This document shows, piece after piece, positions 1-11,413 of a DNA stretch of 64,000 bases (the first letter of the stretch is position 1; every line of letters starts with the position of its first letter). Below the pieces are notes generated by a model, which was not told where the DNA came from, made no database searches, and saw only the letters and a program-made list of their open reading frames with translations. The stretch lies in contig MARA01000070.1 of assembly GCA_001792895.1 (NCBI GenBank), positions 1 to 64,000 of the forward strand, read 5' to 3'. This stretch comes from Lentinus brumalis (taxonomy: Eukaryota > Basidiomycota > Agaricomycetes > Polyporales > Polyporaceae). The translations under genes were made by a program, and so were the position numbers.

Positions 1-1169
1 TGTCCGCCATGAAGTAACCAGGGCTGTCGGTCTCAGACAGACTGTTCATGCTGATCATGCAGGTATAAGCCCCGGCGGAGTCGTGCTCGTCAACATGTTT
101 GCCCGCGAATTGGCCGAGATCGCGCTGGAAGTGCTCCCCTAATGCAAGATCAGCACCAGCATGCATTGAATTTGGAACGTGGTATGAACGTACCGGCCAG
201 CGCATCGTGAGGCTTGGTGCACGCGATGTTGACTTGCATAGTCGGGAAAGCGATGTTGTCGGGGCACCCGACAGGAGGCAGGTTGTTCACTTCCGCATGC
301 TCCTGCACGACCTCGACGTATGCGCCCGGAGCGCGCTGGAGGCTGGCGATCGCAACAGGAGCGGTGGTCTATAACAATGCAATAAATTTGCGGTTTATTA
401 CAACGCGGACGCAGTAGTAGGTACCTCAACAAGCTCGCGACGCAGCTCATGGTGATCAGTCGGGTCGCCGTAAACTTTCGCCCCAACGGCAGGGGAAGTG
501 AGGTTCCGCTGGATCTGATACGACTGTGCAGCCGTGTAGCAACGCTCGGAGGCGGCAATGTTGACGGCATAGTCGCTCCGCTCCCAGAGAAGGCCTCCTT
601 CCCAAACACCGTCGACCTTGCGTGCCTTGTCGGCGTCGATGAGCTCCTCGGGACCCATGATGTGCGACTGCAAGGTCTCCAGCGACTTACCCAACCCGTC
701 GGGCAGAGAGTCGCTGTAAGACAATCAGGGAGAGGACGCTATGTGCGGACAATGCGACTCACCCTCCGGTCACCCAGACGACGGGATGATCATCCTCCTC
801 CGCGCCACTACCGTGAGCGTCCCGAGCAAAGACATAATCACCAGGACGGAGCTTGAGAAACCCTTGGATGACGCCTTTAGGCGGTCATACTGTGGTGTAG
901 AAAGTAACAGACATACCTGCTGCCGTCACAGCATCCTCGGTCCCGTCCGGGAAGGTCAACTCCTTCGCGAACCGGTAGTAGTCCAGGTTGCCCTCCTCAG
1001 ACGTATCGTGAACGTACACGAAGATCCTGCCGCGATCCTTGATGGTCGAAGGGGCGAGGACATGCTCCTCGAGCTCGTACATCCGCGGGAAGCCAGGGTG
1101 GCGACCTGGGAGGGAGACTTCGCAAAGCTCGGGCATGCTGAAGTGCTCGTAGTCGTGCGGCGAGGACAT
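1..1169 (-). CDS. 2-oxoglutarate/Fe(II) dioxygenase-like protein, 3' end off the window
   Basis: Five exons join in frame on the minus strand: 1169-917, 862-763, 713-425, 368-194 and 138-1, each bounded by GT-AG. The start is the ATG at 1169, opening with MSSPHDYEHF. The last visible exon contains HVDEHDSAGAY followed by SPGYFMAD, which matches the H-x-D metal-binding segment and following strand of double-stranded beta-helix 2OG-Fe(II) oxygenases. The second metal histidine and the 2OG-binding arginine would lie beyond position 1. Mushroom genomes hold many such proteins, often near KDZ elements; that is recollection, not something shown here. The frame is open throughout, so the gene looks intact as far as visible. 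Substrate unknown. The oxygenase assignment rests on one motif; the gene structure itself is firm. Confidence 0.55.
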
Positions 1170-1749
1170 GGTGCAATATCTGCAGCGGATGCGTAAGCAG
1201 AGGACTGCATCACAGCGGCCGTACAAAGCAACAAGCAAGGCTCGTTGCGGAGTCGGAAGCGGATGGATCCTTGCGCAAAGCGGGCTGGGAACTCACCTGG
1301 AACACAGACTCGCGGGCGACGAAGTAGCTTGCAGGTTACGAACGAACTGATGGCGGAGGATGTGGTATATGTGTTGACAGCAGGAGGGATTGGGGGGCGG
1401 ATTGGAGGAGAAAAGCGGAGGAGGGCTGGAGGACCCGCAACCCACAGACCTGCCCTGAATCTAAGAGCCAAGACTCCTGAATACAGCGAGGGGCCCCGTA
1501 TTTCCTGCAAAATATTGGGGCAAACCGAGGAGGATAGGCGACATTTCCGGCCCAATGCTTCGCGCGCAAAAACGAGACTGCATAGTCTGATAGTAAGCAG
1601 TGTTAACATACTTCAAAAAACATGAATTGAGACCCTTCAATTGCGGCCTCTGAAAGCTACCCAAAATTCCGAGAATATTGAGAGCCGCAGAGCCGGGGCA
1701 AAGTATTACTGAATTCGTCTCCAGCAAAGACGCCCGACAGACGCCCAAG
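1170..1749. other. intergenic, no gene seen
   Basis: Upstream region of the dioxygenase-like gene. I see no coding frame with plausible splicing here. Confidence 0.5.
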
Positions 1750-1820
1750 GAGAGGGTGATGGAAAATCGTTGCCAGACGTCATTTTCGAGCCAGCGGCAA
1801 CGATTTTCCATCACCCTCTC
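1750..1820. repeat. perfect 25-bp inverted repeat (hairpin)
   Basis: Positions 1750-1774 and 1796-1820 are exact reverse complements (arm begins GAGAGGGTGATGG) separated by a 21-base loop. It could be a hairpin MITE remnant or an RNA stem. Nothing coding overlaps convincingly. Confidence 0.9.
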
Positions 1821-2044
1821 GGCTATCCGGACCGCAGACGCGGCACGGAATCGAAACTCCAACTGAGACCGTGAGCTTACTTACAGCTGCATGAATGAGT
1901 CTGCCTGAATGAATCAGTATACCTCAGCTCAGGACAGATACGTTATGGATGTAGCTACATACCATCTATTCTCAGCGGATAGCAGCGGGTGTGTGTACGC
2001 CTGCATCTCCGATCTTCTGTGTCCGACCCGAGGCGTCTGAGCGC

Positions 2045-2358
2045 AAGTCCAAGCCTGGTATAGACATCCAAGCCTGTGCGCATCCGAGCAGGCTGCACCG
2101 GTCCAAGCCTGTGTGCGTCCGAGCGGGTGCGTGTCCAAGGTTGTGCATGTCTGTGCCGTGTGTGCGCGTCCGAGCCTGTGCATGTCAGAGCCGCACGTGT
2201 CCAAGCCTTTGCCCGTCCGAGTCTGCGCATGTCCGAGTCTGCGCAAGTCCGAGCCTGCGCGAATCCAAGCCTGCGCGTGTCCGAGCCTGCACGAGTCCGA
2301 GCCTGTGCATGTCCGAGCCTGTGCGCGTCCGAGCCTGCGCGAGTCCGAGCCTGTGCGC
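2045..2358. repeat. 16-bp minisatellite
   Basis: About twenty degenerate tandem copies of a 16-bp unit close to GAGCCTGYGCRNGTCC. Because 16 is not a multiple of 3, the array stays open in several frames on both strands and produces spurious Arg/Ala/Cys-rich open frames. No gene is called in it. Confidence 0.9.
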
Positions 2359-2959
2359 GGGTACCGGAGGAGGCTGTTTACCAACAGGCATGTAGCTCGT
2401 GCAGGAGCTACTCCGTGCTGAGGCGTACTCACCATCGTGACAGATTAGTCTTCTGGTGTCGCGGGCCAGGTCTTCAAGTACGCAATTCGCGAGCGGCGAT
2501 CCCTAGATACAAAGCCTACAGAATGCAAGAGCTACATTGATATGCACGACTTGTAGTCTACATCACCAGCGCATCACTCATTTTACCTTGCAGCGGGTCT
2601 CCCAGTCGTTGAAGAACCTCGCGGACTTCCGTAGGGCTTGTAACGCGTGTCAGCGGACTGTATATGTTACTCACAGGCCTGGCATCGTGCTGGACATACC
2701 TTGAGTCGCGCCGGCGGCCTGCATAGCCAGAGCATGTTGAGACGTCGTCCACCGAGCTTGAATTGTTGTCGAGGAGAGTCGCGGAGCTGCCCATCGTCCT
2801 TGCTGGGCCCTGGAAGGTCGAAACCGGTCGGATTGCGGATGACAGGACTTGAGGCAGCGGCGGCGAGCGTTCAGGCGTCGTTCAGGGGTGTTCGAGCGTC
2901 GACGAGGGGTCTTCGGACGTTTGTAGCGAGTCTTGAGATGTCTTCGAAAGGTCTTGACG
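2359..2959. other. no gene seen
   Basis: Unique-looking sequence with only short open frames. I cannot support a coding call. Confidence 0.4.
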
Positions 2960-3220
2960 AAGCGTCCGCTCGTAAAACGAGGCGGAGGCTGAGTTGCTGG
3001 TGGTTGAGAGGAAGAGAGGATGGGCCGAAGTCCCCGAGATATGCATAGACGCTGTGGCTGTGCCCAAATTCCCGCGCGAGACTTTAGACGCCGACGCGGG
3101 GGATTAGACGCCCAGTGGGCATATATAGGTCGGATCCCGGGCCGTCCTCTCTTGCTCCCAACCTCGGACGTCCTAGCCCTCCCTCCCCCCGCCTCCGCCT
3201 CGTTTTACGAGCGGACGCTT
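2960..3220. repeat. 29-bp perfect inverted repeat flanking a TATA box
   Basis: Positions 2960-2988 and 3192-3220 are exact reverse complements (arm starts AAGCGTCCGCTCG) about 200 bp apart. The spacer carries the TATA element at 3121-3128. The right arm runs into a GA/TC-rich stretch with repeated TCGACCTCGCC units (about 3222-3300). Confidence 0.85.
3121..3128 (+). promoter_or_regulatory. TATA box, candidate promoter of the gene at 4144
   Basis: The sequence ATATATAG is followed at the usual distance by a pyrimidine-rich stretch (about 3148-3165), a plausible fungal transcription start. The next substantial plus-strand gene is at 4144, after a leader rich in splice donors. Confidence 0.45.
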
Positions 3221-3407
3221 CCTCGACCTCGCCGACTTCGACTTCGACCTTCTCAACACCGCTCTCGACCTCGCCAACGCCATACTCGACCTCGCCGACG
3301 CTGCACACGACTTCGACACCGTCAACACCATCCAGCTACGACCATCTCCGGCACTTCTCGACTTCGATTCTCGTCGCACACACGCGTAAACCCAGACCCC
3401 GATCTGC

Positions 3408-4117
3408 GTAAGTCCCGGATAATAGTAGTACATACAATGTGTAAACGAATACAGCCGCAATTCAGAACGACAAGGTACCTGACCACGCTGAGGACGACAC
3501 TTCTCAGCAGGTAAAGAGCGTGAGCAACCCCGGAAAGGTAAGTTCAGATGAGGAGGCACAGAAAATAGGTAAGTAACCGCGCGTAATGATAGCATCCCAG
3601 CTTGGACAACGGAATCCCGCCCAAGCAATCCCGATCAGGTAAGTTCAGAAGAAGAGACCCCACACACAAAAGTACAGGAAGACCCTAATATGAGCAAGGC
3701 CAGGAGACTTTGCAACGAGAATACCACGTCAAGACAAGTCCCATCAGGTAAGTAACGCACATAGAAACACATGGTGTATTCGTGCTTGTCAAACACGATG
3801 TGGTGCGGCGGCTTGGTGTGTACGCGTATCATCTCGTTTGGAACATGTACATAGAATTGCAGAACGAGAATGTCGAGACTGATCATGCGCCAAAACAGTT
3901 CCGCCTGCACATTCGTTCAGCAGAACTACGATCAGCAGTAAGTACCCGTCGCATCAGGTAAGATTTTGCCTACGTCGTGGATTCTGAGACACATAACTAG
4001 AAAGCAAACAGACGCCTCGATAATCGTCCAAATCTGTACGTCTTATCAACATGAGAGCCGGTTTTCTGTTACTGACATTGTACAGCGAGAACAAAATGAG
4101 CAATGCTGAGGCCTGGT
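3408..4117 (+). other. leader or N-terminal region crowded with consensus 5' splice sites
   Basis: GTAAGT or GTAAGA occurs at about 3408, 3538, 3573, 3640, 3749, 3939, 3957 and 4115, most preceded by CAG or AG, and GTAAGTTCAG recurs exactly. This suggests several very short exons, or a multi-intron 5' leader, upstream of the open frame at 4144. No single spliced reading frame could be fixed by eye. Confidence 0.45.
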
Positions 4118-4143
4118 AAGTCAGAGCGTGACACCATCCTCAT

Positions 4144-6848
4144 ATGAAACAGTACACTGACCTAAGCAGGCGTACCGACGTTAACGCGTTCCTCACTGTC
4201 CCGAACCGGCAGGGCGAAAGCACCCTATACTCCGCCGTCAATGTACCTGACCAGTTCGAGCTCCCGCGGCAGGTGCATACCAACCCCGCGAACAACATGT
4301 CCGACAAAGCACTTCGGCACATGCAGTACGCGAACAGCGCCTGTCCTGAAATTCCGTACGTGCTACACAACATCCCGATGAACGACCCTCTGCTCGGACG
4401 GCTTGGCCCAGACTGCGGCTGGCTGTACCCCGTCAGCTACACCAACGGCTGGGGCATGCACGACGACATCCGACACTCCTGGTGGCAACTCGAACGGGGT
4501 CTTATGCTCATCAGCAACACACTGCTCGAATTGGACTCTTCGAACGCCGGCAAGGAGGTCTATCGCGCGGAGAAGTGGCCCGAGCCCTCCAGTTTTAGAT
4601 ACCGCGATGCTCACGGCCAGTTTCACGGAGCGGCGACAGCTATACGCCTCTCATGGACGGCGATGCTGGTGCTCGCGGCGCGCTGCTCCATGGCCATTGC
4701 ACTGTGGAACAAGAATCTGACAAGCGGAATCCCCCACTGGGTAGTCCGGTTGCAGCAGTCAGGCATTCCTTCGTCATGGATTGAGGCACTGCAATCTTCT
4801 GCCATCACAGACTTCTCTCTCGGTCTGCGCGTCGGTGTGGTCATCCAGCCCGCACACTGCCCTTGGATGTCACATGTCCCATTCTACCGCCTGGCGGGCT
4901 GCCCCACGTTTGTCGAGTGGGGCACCAAACCGAAGATGCTGTCCGAGTTCATCAAGGTGTACCCAGTCCTCGGGCCCTTCGTGCCGTACAAGATGGACGT
5001 CGAAATCTGCACAAAAACCTGCCTCGCAAGGGTGCACAGCATATTTTCTACTTGTCCTGCCGCGGCCGGGGCCGATGGCTCCCGGTCAACGAGCGCATTG
5101 AGGCTCAGCTTGCGACCAAGCCGTCGGGTCCATTCCAGCGTCCAGGAGAATCTTGGCCTGAGTTCCGGGACCGCATGGCGAAGCTCAAGTTGCACGCCTT
5201 GCAGAACGAGACTCCGGAACAGGCCGAGACCCGTCGCAGACGCGAAACGGCCGCGTCAAAGAAGACTCTGCCTCCCAAGTGGGTTCGCGTCTACGTCTGG
5301 ATGAAGGTACGGGACGTCTTTCCCGACATCAAGTTCTACGACTGGCGGGACCTTGACTACCGTGTTGAGCTGCCCGCTGCAGCGGTTGCTGGTCTGTGGT
5401 CAACATACCCCGCAGACGGTCGACACTACAACTCTGTGTTCAACGAATGGGACCTAACGATGCACGACGTGCTCCCGAACGTCACCGAGTACGAGCAGCA
5501 ACCGATGCAGATACTCCCGGACTACGACACCGACGTCCACAGTCTCTACTCAGTGGTTGAACGCGACATTTACCCCAGGCAGGATCCCGCGCGGCTCCGG
5601 GCAGCAGTACAGTTCAACTCGGAGGAATACATCTACCAGCACTACGGACTGCTCGCGTCTATGGCGATGTACCCCGAAGACCCCGACATCGACTATGATC
5701 AGTATAACACCCCGGACCTGTACAAGTACTTCGCATTCTCCGCCTCTACTGCAGAAAACTTCACGGACGACAACACCGTCCGCCGGGTCTGGGCCGCTTG
5801 GGTGAAGAATATGTTGAACAACAACAGCGAGACCGGTACCGCGACTCAAGATTGCTGGGACATGCATTTCCCATCCCCTCAGTTCCTCATCACCCCAGCA
5901 GTTACGTCAAAGGTCCGGGTGCAGAGCAGGACCAACGTGCTCAACCAGCAGGTCTACGAAGTCCGATACCTACGAGACCCCGACCCCGCTGACTGGGTCC
6001 TAGTCGTGACGCCACGAGTCCTGCTATTCCTGCTCCGCAACCATGCCCTCGACACCAGCGTTAGCGCTGTTGTTTGTTGCATTACCAATGGCGCACCCTT
6101 CCAAACTGTCCAAGCGATCGCCGCCAGTGCCATACCACTCCCTTCGGAAGCCCAAGAACGCCCCACTGTCCGGAACCCTGTTATGTACCGACATGGGAAA
6201 GAGGCGGAGAAGCTCGTACTGAAGAAATCGGACTACCTGGCATACCGTGTGCGATGCCTATCCATGCTCCGGGAGCCGCAGATTCGCGGGGCTCTGTCTT
6301 ACGGGGGCGTGATCTGGCGACTCACGTTAGAGCTGCTTCTAGCAGACGAAGGCTTGTACCACCGTGCTGTCGAGCTATGCGTGGCGGGACCAGTACTCGA
6401 CAGAGGCAAGGACAGCCTCGTGCTCGTCTTCCCCTCAGGAGCTGATGGGACTCTGTACGTTGACAACCGGATCAACGACCAGCAGGCGGACATCCTCTGC
6501 GGCATGTATTGGCGGTATTGCGGTAAGTTCGATGTTGTATGACATAACTTTGGTACTAACTGATACTTTTCAGAACGGGGCAAGGACGCTCTGACCGTGG
6601 AACACTTGTCCTGGTGGCCCAAGCCCGCTGTCTGGAAGAGCTCGGGGTTCAACACGGGCATATGGAACCCCTCGAACGAAGACTGGTTCCAGCAGCGCAT
6701 GCTGGCCATTCAGGATGGCACCGAGATGCCCAGGAATGGTGACAGGTGGCGGTCGTCAATGAAGTTCAACCAGTACACCAGTCGACTCGCAAACTCGGTG
6801 GAGAAGGCTGCGGTCCCTGTTCTGAACAAGCATTTTGGGTCTGCTTAG
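4144..6848 (+). pseudogene. large protein of unknown function, one frame break
   Basis: A long frame from ATG 4144 (MKQYTDLSRR) runs to about 5010. The sensible frame then shifts by one base near the AAAAA run at about 5013 and continues (HIFYLSCRGRGRW, then WVRVYVWMKVRDVFPDI) to 6522. A clean intron follows at 6523-6573, with a CTAAC branch-site match, and a last exon at 6574-6848 (WWPKPAVWKSSGFNTGIW). The protein would be about 890 residues and Trp/Tyr-rich, with no signal peptide or membrane segment that I can see. The C-terminal WWP...W...G.N.GYW-like block resembles a family common in mushroom genomes, function unknown. The break sits at a homopolymer, so either recent decay or a sequencing error is possible. 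Upstream exons in 3408-4117 are likely. Confidence 0.6.
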
Positions 6849-7004
6849 CAACATTCATGCATAACGGACCATTGTATTCCTACCTGTATGACTTTGTACT
6901 ATACCTACCATATCACAGTGCATGTATAGAATTGCAAACAGTTCAGAAGCAACCTGGGGAATGAGGACTCATGCCGTCCGCCAAACGAGCGCTTCGTGAG
7001 CGTT

Positions 7005-7215
7005 TACTGAACCCTAAGCTGTGCACTCCTAACCCCATGTCAGGGTCACCCAAGGTAACAAAGTTTCTTACCTTGGCTTATGTAAGCTCTTACTGCTCAC
7101 TATCGGAGATTGAAGTTTATTCCCACGATCATGGGTAGTCGTGACATGAGTTGGCTGGAATCGTCGCCCATAAAGGACGATCCTCTTCGTTCCTCATCGA
7201 TCGTAATTTGCGACC
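7005..7215 (+). repeat. dispersed block A (paralogous with 58320-58535)
   Basis: Shares CTGTGCACTCCTAACC, TTTCTTACCT, ACTATCGGAG and CTTCGTTCCTCATCGATCGT, in the same order and spacing, with 58320-58535. Overall identity is roughly 70 percent by eye. It ends where different coding sequence begins, so it may be a promoter/leader or the end of an old element. Confidence 0.75.
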
Positions 7216-7507
7216 CGTGACCGAGACCCAAGACCCACGACTCTGAGACCATCGACCAGGAAGCACACCACCGCCAAAGCTTCATATTTGAAGCTGCACC
7301 GAAGAAGCAGCTCTTGTCCGTTTGACTCCTCATTGTCGGCACACTGCTTTGTCCCTCCCCGCTCTACGATTGTTCCCAGTTTCAAGCTCATCCGTCCAGC
7401 CGTTATCACGTTCTACCATTTACGATACACCGCCCATCCCCCATCGTCATCATGTTCGTCCATCCACTCGCTGTAGCTTTCATTTATTATTCTTCAGCCC
7501 AGGCTGA

Positions 7508-8759
7508 GTGTTTCAGGTAGGAGGACGAGGCCCCGCACCAACCGCGTACAATTCAGTCTTCCGTTCATCCACGGAGAGATCTACGTCGGACATATCACCG
7601 CCGACTCTCACGCTTCCCACTATTGCAAACAATGCTTCTACTCCCCTGTCCCTCGTCTCAGCCACTGCATCCACTGTGACCTCCACTCCTCACGTCCCAG
7701 TCCCTGCCACAGTGTCTTCCAGTGTACCCCCTGCCCCTTCAGTTCACGACTTCCCATCTCCTTCAAACACGCTCCCAAACATGCTTCCTGTCCATCAGTC
7801 TCAATCAATGTCAAACCCTACCGGCTTTGGTGGAGAGCCCCATACGCCTCCTTCCTCGACGATAAGCCTTGCTCCGCCTTCTACTCCTGCACCCCGCGCT
7901 TAGTCGCCGGAGTGGGTGTTGAACCCAACCAAGCAGACTTACGATGAAAGAGTTCTTCCGTACATACCCTTGCATTTGTCACAAAGCATCCCAGACTGCT
8001 CATACTAAATGTACCACAGCAAAACCCACTCCAGATAGCGGACACAACTACTCATTCATTCAGTATCAGGAACCTCCCGCGCAACGTCTCAGGGGCCGTG
8101 CGAACCTCGGCCTTGACAATACAGTGTGTCTGGGTGCAGACCAGGTCATGCTTGTCTACACCGGTGAGATAGATAACCCCAACTTCGTCAACAAACAAGG
8201 ACATCCTGTCAAATTCGCGTCTATCTGCATCAAACCCATCAATCATGAGGATGGGACTCGCACTGTTGCACTCTTGGAGAAGCTAGCGACTGCAAAGGGT
8301 AGGCACCAGCGCTTCATATGTAGTTCAAGCTGTGCCTGACTTTTTGTATTGCCAGAGCCACGCAATGCTGGATACATCTCTGCTGGGAAGAAGTAGACGG
8401 TGTGTGTCCGAGGGGCGCAGAAATACAAGGTCCATGTTCAGAAATTCGCACACATGCACAGTACTCAGCTGTAAATCTGGTGTGTTTTCGTCCTACAGGC
8501 AGTGCTGTTCAAGCATGCTTATGATGCGCCTGAAGGGATCGCTCCGTCTGATACCCTGAAATCAGTTGACACTGCTGAATTAGCATACAGAGACATTGTG
8601 ATTATAGAGACCACCATGTGTCACTGGCGCGTCGACAAGGACAACAACACTATCTACATGCAGGTCTCGTGGGACCGCAACCCGTTCCGTGTAGCCTTCA
8701 GCCTTGTCATGGTGTTGTGCATCCAGGTTGGTGTCGATTTCGACGATGACGAGCTGTAG
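7508..8759 (+). pseudogene. unknown protein, decayed
   Basis: A Ser/Thr/Pro-rich stretch (7508-7900) has no ATG at its head. It is followed, out of frame, by a segment starting at ATG 7944 (CICHKASQTAHTKC, LGADQVMLVYTGEID). Two probable introns follow (about 8300-8354 and 8472-8498), then a final exon ending in VGVDFDDDEL at 8759. Between the introns the frame reads YISAGKK, stop, TVCVRGAQKYKVHVQKF, so an in-frame TAG at about 8393 interrupts otherwise protein-like sequence. No recognisable domain. Probably a broken gene; its boundaries are estimates. Confidence 0.4.
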
Positions 8760-9153
8760 ACCCACAGTTCATCGCCCCATGTTCGCTACCACATCATCAT
8801 CTCCCATTCCAGTTGATTGTCTTTGTTCACCCACACACTTAATGTTTTTGTTTTTGTTCTAGAATACCTTGTAGAGCCTTTGTATTGCTCCAGTACCATT
8901 ATCGAATGGCGTTACTACAGGTCACCATATTGTGCAACCGCTCGGTCCAGCATGCGTTCATCTCCAACCCAGCTCTGTCAAAAGTACTACCACTAAGTAT
9001 TCATTCCTGCAACAAGATGGTGTCAACTTCGTACATGACTGTCGCTTCAGGAGCCGGATTTGGAGTCCTTGTCAACATGCAACCAATCCTGCATGTAAGA
9101 AATGGCAAAATGCACACATTCCGCACTCGTATGCTGTGGTATACAAATCTACA
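8760..9153. other. intergenic, no gene seen
   Basis: Low-complexity T-rich patches around 8816-8860 and no supportable frame. Confidence 0.4.
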
Positions 9154-10163
9154 CTAGAAAGACCATGAACGTCTACGCAGGAACCCTATAGTATAGCTAG
9201 GATGCACTATGCTATAGCTAATGAACAAAGATGGAGGTGCGCCCTGACAAGAAGTACGTATCCCTCCAACGACAGCTGCATGGCTGGTCATGTCCTTGGG
9301 TAGATAGATGTCCTCATGTCCACAGAGACCATCGTACAACAGTCCGGTGCGGAACCTCCAAACACAGCCTACTCCGTACGGAGGAAGATGTGTCGAACAC
9401 ACGAACAGAGACAAATCTCCGAGCACGTCAAAGGTGTCCACAATGGAACCCATGTCCCCGAAGTATTGGCCTTGGTACAGGCAAGGTGTATGCCATGCAC
9501 CAGACACCACAAGAGGTAGTCTCCCGCCGTTGTACTCGGGCCACATGGCAGCAGTGCGAGCAAACTGGAAGCCAGCATGGCTGACCAGCCGCTGCTGCAC
9601 TTCGTCCTCGCCGATGTGTTCCGAAGGGGGGCAACCAAGGAGTGAACGACGCTGGAGGGTCAAGGCAGGAGGTCCGCATCCGGCATCATCTGTGCTGACC
9701 GGGCGATGGGAGAGAACAGACTGTGGTTGCTGGATATGTGGATGATGATGTATCAAGATGTCTCTTGGCAGTACAGATGAATGTCCCGTTGGACCTCCAT
9801 GCAGGACATGAGGAGACTGAACCGGGGTTGCGAGGAAACGAGCGAGAAGCCACAAAGGCCCCAAATTTCGTCGAGGTCCCTCAAGAGCACGGATCCTTCT
9901 CTAGAGCCCACATATATGGCGAGCTGGTTGGATAAGACAGTAGGGTCGCGAATCACAGTCCGTCTCTCGTTCAAGAGGGACATGATGAACAAGTGGCAAT
10001 CTGGGATACAAGACTGCACCATTGCCTTGAGGTCACAATTTATGCAGCGCACAGCCATGGAATAGTGGGCCTTGCATGTATGCCGCCACGCCACAAGGGA
10101 GAGCACGTCCATGTATTGGACAAACTCTTCATGGACTTCCAGTGGGACCCTGCAGTAAACCAA
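9154..10163 (-). CDS. F-box-like protein, probably disrupted
   Basis: Read on the minus strand from about 10151, just after a TTTACTGCAG acceptor, the frame gives VPLEVHEEFVQYMDVLSLV followed by WRHTCKAHY. This fits the P.E....I...L....L......C...  pattern of an F-box helix bundle as seen in many mushroom F-box proteins, which act as substrate receptors of SCF ubiquitin ligases. The remaining coding sequence to 9154 is split among frames, implying introns or decay. An upstream exon probably lies at 10286-10380 (FPITYKDSQF then LIDRPCQEWP, ending before a GTGAGG donor), and the LINE poly-A at 10385 cuts that exon. The gene is therefore likely inactivated by the LINE insertion. Confidence 0.45.
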
Positions 10164-10285
10164 TCAAATGCCAGCCTTTATGAACTTAGACGACCCAGTC
10201 TAACACACCTCTTGATGATAGGTCCCGTCCTATCAAGAGAATCCTCATAGAACTTCAACAGGTGACGTGAAGGTGAGTTCCTCAC

Positions 10286-10362
10286 TTGTTGGGAAGTAGG
10301 CCATTCCTGGCAGGGACGATCAATGAGGAATTGGGAGTCTTTGTATGTTATGGGGAATCTCT
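10286..10362 (-). repeat. duplicated exon-like segment (copy 1)
   Basis: About 75 bases are nearly identical to 63927-64000, in the same orientation. On the minus strand both encode PITYKD[S/T]QFLIDRPCQEW and end at CAACAA followed by a splice donor (GTGAGG here, GTATGT in the other copy). Similarity stops at the donor, as expected for a conserved exon with diverged introns. Confidence 0.8.
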
Positions 10363-10384
10363 GTACTCAATTATGGATGATATG

Positions 10385-10407
10385 TTTTTTTTTTGTTTTT
10401 CTTTTGG
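10385..10407 (-). other. LINE poly-A tail
   Basis: A T-run broken by single G/C bases on the plus strand is, on the minus strand, the A-rich tail that ends the LINE. The 240 bases between it and the stop at 10648 are 3' UTR. Confidence 0.75.
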
Positions 10408-10647
10408 AGGAGCGCATTTAGCCTCGGGCCACATTGGTCCCCAGAGGGGCTTGTTGTGTGGCTCATGGTCGAGAGTATTGTCCAGGCACGCTTGGCGACT
10501 CGCCCGAGGGGTTGGAACCTCGGATGGGTCATGCAATAAGAATAACACCGTCACCAGAAACTGCGGGGAAATGCATTACGCACTGAGTGTGGGACTCAAA
10601 GGTTAGGCAAATCGTTTGGGATTGGCTGACATAGTCAGCCTCCCCCA

Positions 10648-11413
10648 TCATCGCCCTCGCTTTATACCCACTAAAACCCCGCTCTGCACCACCCACTTGG
10701 GCGGGAGAGATTCGCGATCATTCACGACCGGTAGCCAGATTGGTTCGACGCCGTCCGGTTTAAGCGCTCTCTTGCTGCTTGCCATCGCTGCAACACATCT
10801 ATCAAGAGTCAGGTGGGAGTCAAGGGCAGCATAGAAACAGTTTGTAATCCCCCGCTTCGTGAATTCCACTCCACCGTGTTGGATAACCTGCTCACATCTC
10901 AGCTTCCAAATCAGATGTACTGCCTCTGTGCATAGTATGCACCAGAGGTTCTCTAGGTCCGCGTTCCTCGCACCCTCCGCCGTTTTGAGCACAACACACG
11001 CCGCCCCAAATGCCGTCCCCCAGCATGGGGCCTTCCAGTCTTGCTTGGTGAGTGTCCATATTCTTTTCAGAAGCTTCCAGATTGTTCTCTGGCCTTTAGC
11101 CGGGCAGTCGAAACATATGTGAGACATGCTTTCAAGGTCCCCGCATGAAGCACATTGCGCTCGTTGCTGTAGTTCGGCCGACATCTTAGGCCTCAGCCAG
11201 TGGGTTCCGATCATGAACCCATCGTGAATAGACATCCATATGAACTGGGCGGCTTCCCGCAATACATGCTTCGAGCGTAGGGAGTGCCAGATTGACGCTT
11301 CGTGCAGCTGGATGCCGTATCAGTCTTGTAGACCGCTTACAATCATGTTGAGACTTGCGACTGCGCGTGGTCTTGCTTTTGTCTTGGCGTCCTTCCGAGC
11401 TCTGATCACACGG
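10648..11413 (-). pseudogene. LINE C-terminal zinc-finger region
   Basis: The minus-strand frame 11262-10648 contains CASCGDLESMSHICFDCP, a CCHC-type zf-RVT-like motif typical of the C-terminus of RNase H-bearing LINE polyproteins, preceded by QFIWMSIHDGFMIGTHW. Upstream, 11413-11263 continues the RNase H-side frame (VIRARKDAKTKARPRA) with one in-frame TGA (GLQD, stop, YGIQLHEA). It joins directly to 42932-42952 once Gyp-L is removed. Confidence 0.8.
11410..11413. repeat. Gyp-L TSD (left)
   Basis: ACGG, matched by ACGG at 42928-42931. Collapsing the two restores the LINE reading frame, which confirms the element ends. Confidence 0.85.

Noticed and set aside
2076..2540. Long overlapping open frames on both strands
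   Set aside because: They follow from the 16-bp minisatellite and have no non-repeat protein features.
10385..10407. T-run as a promoter element or terminator
   Set aside because: Position after the LINE 3' UTR and orientation make it the poly-A tail.
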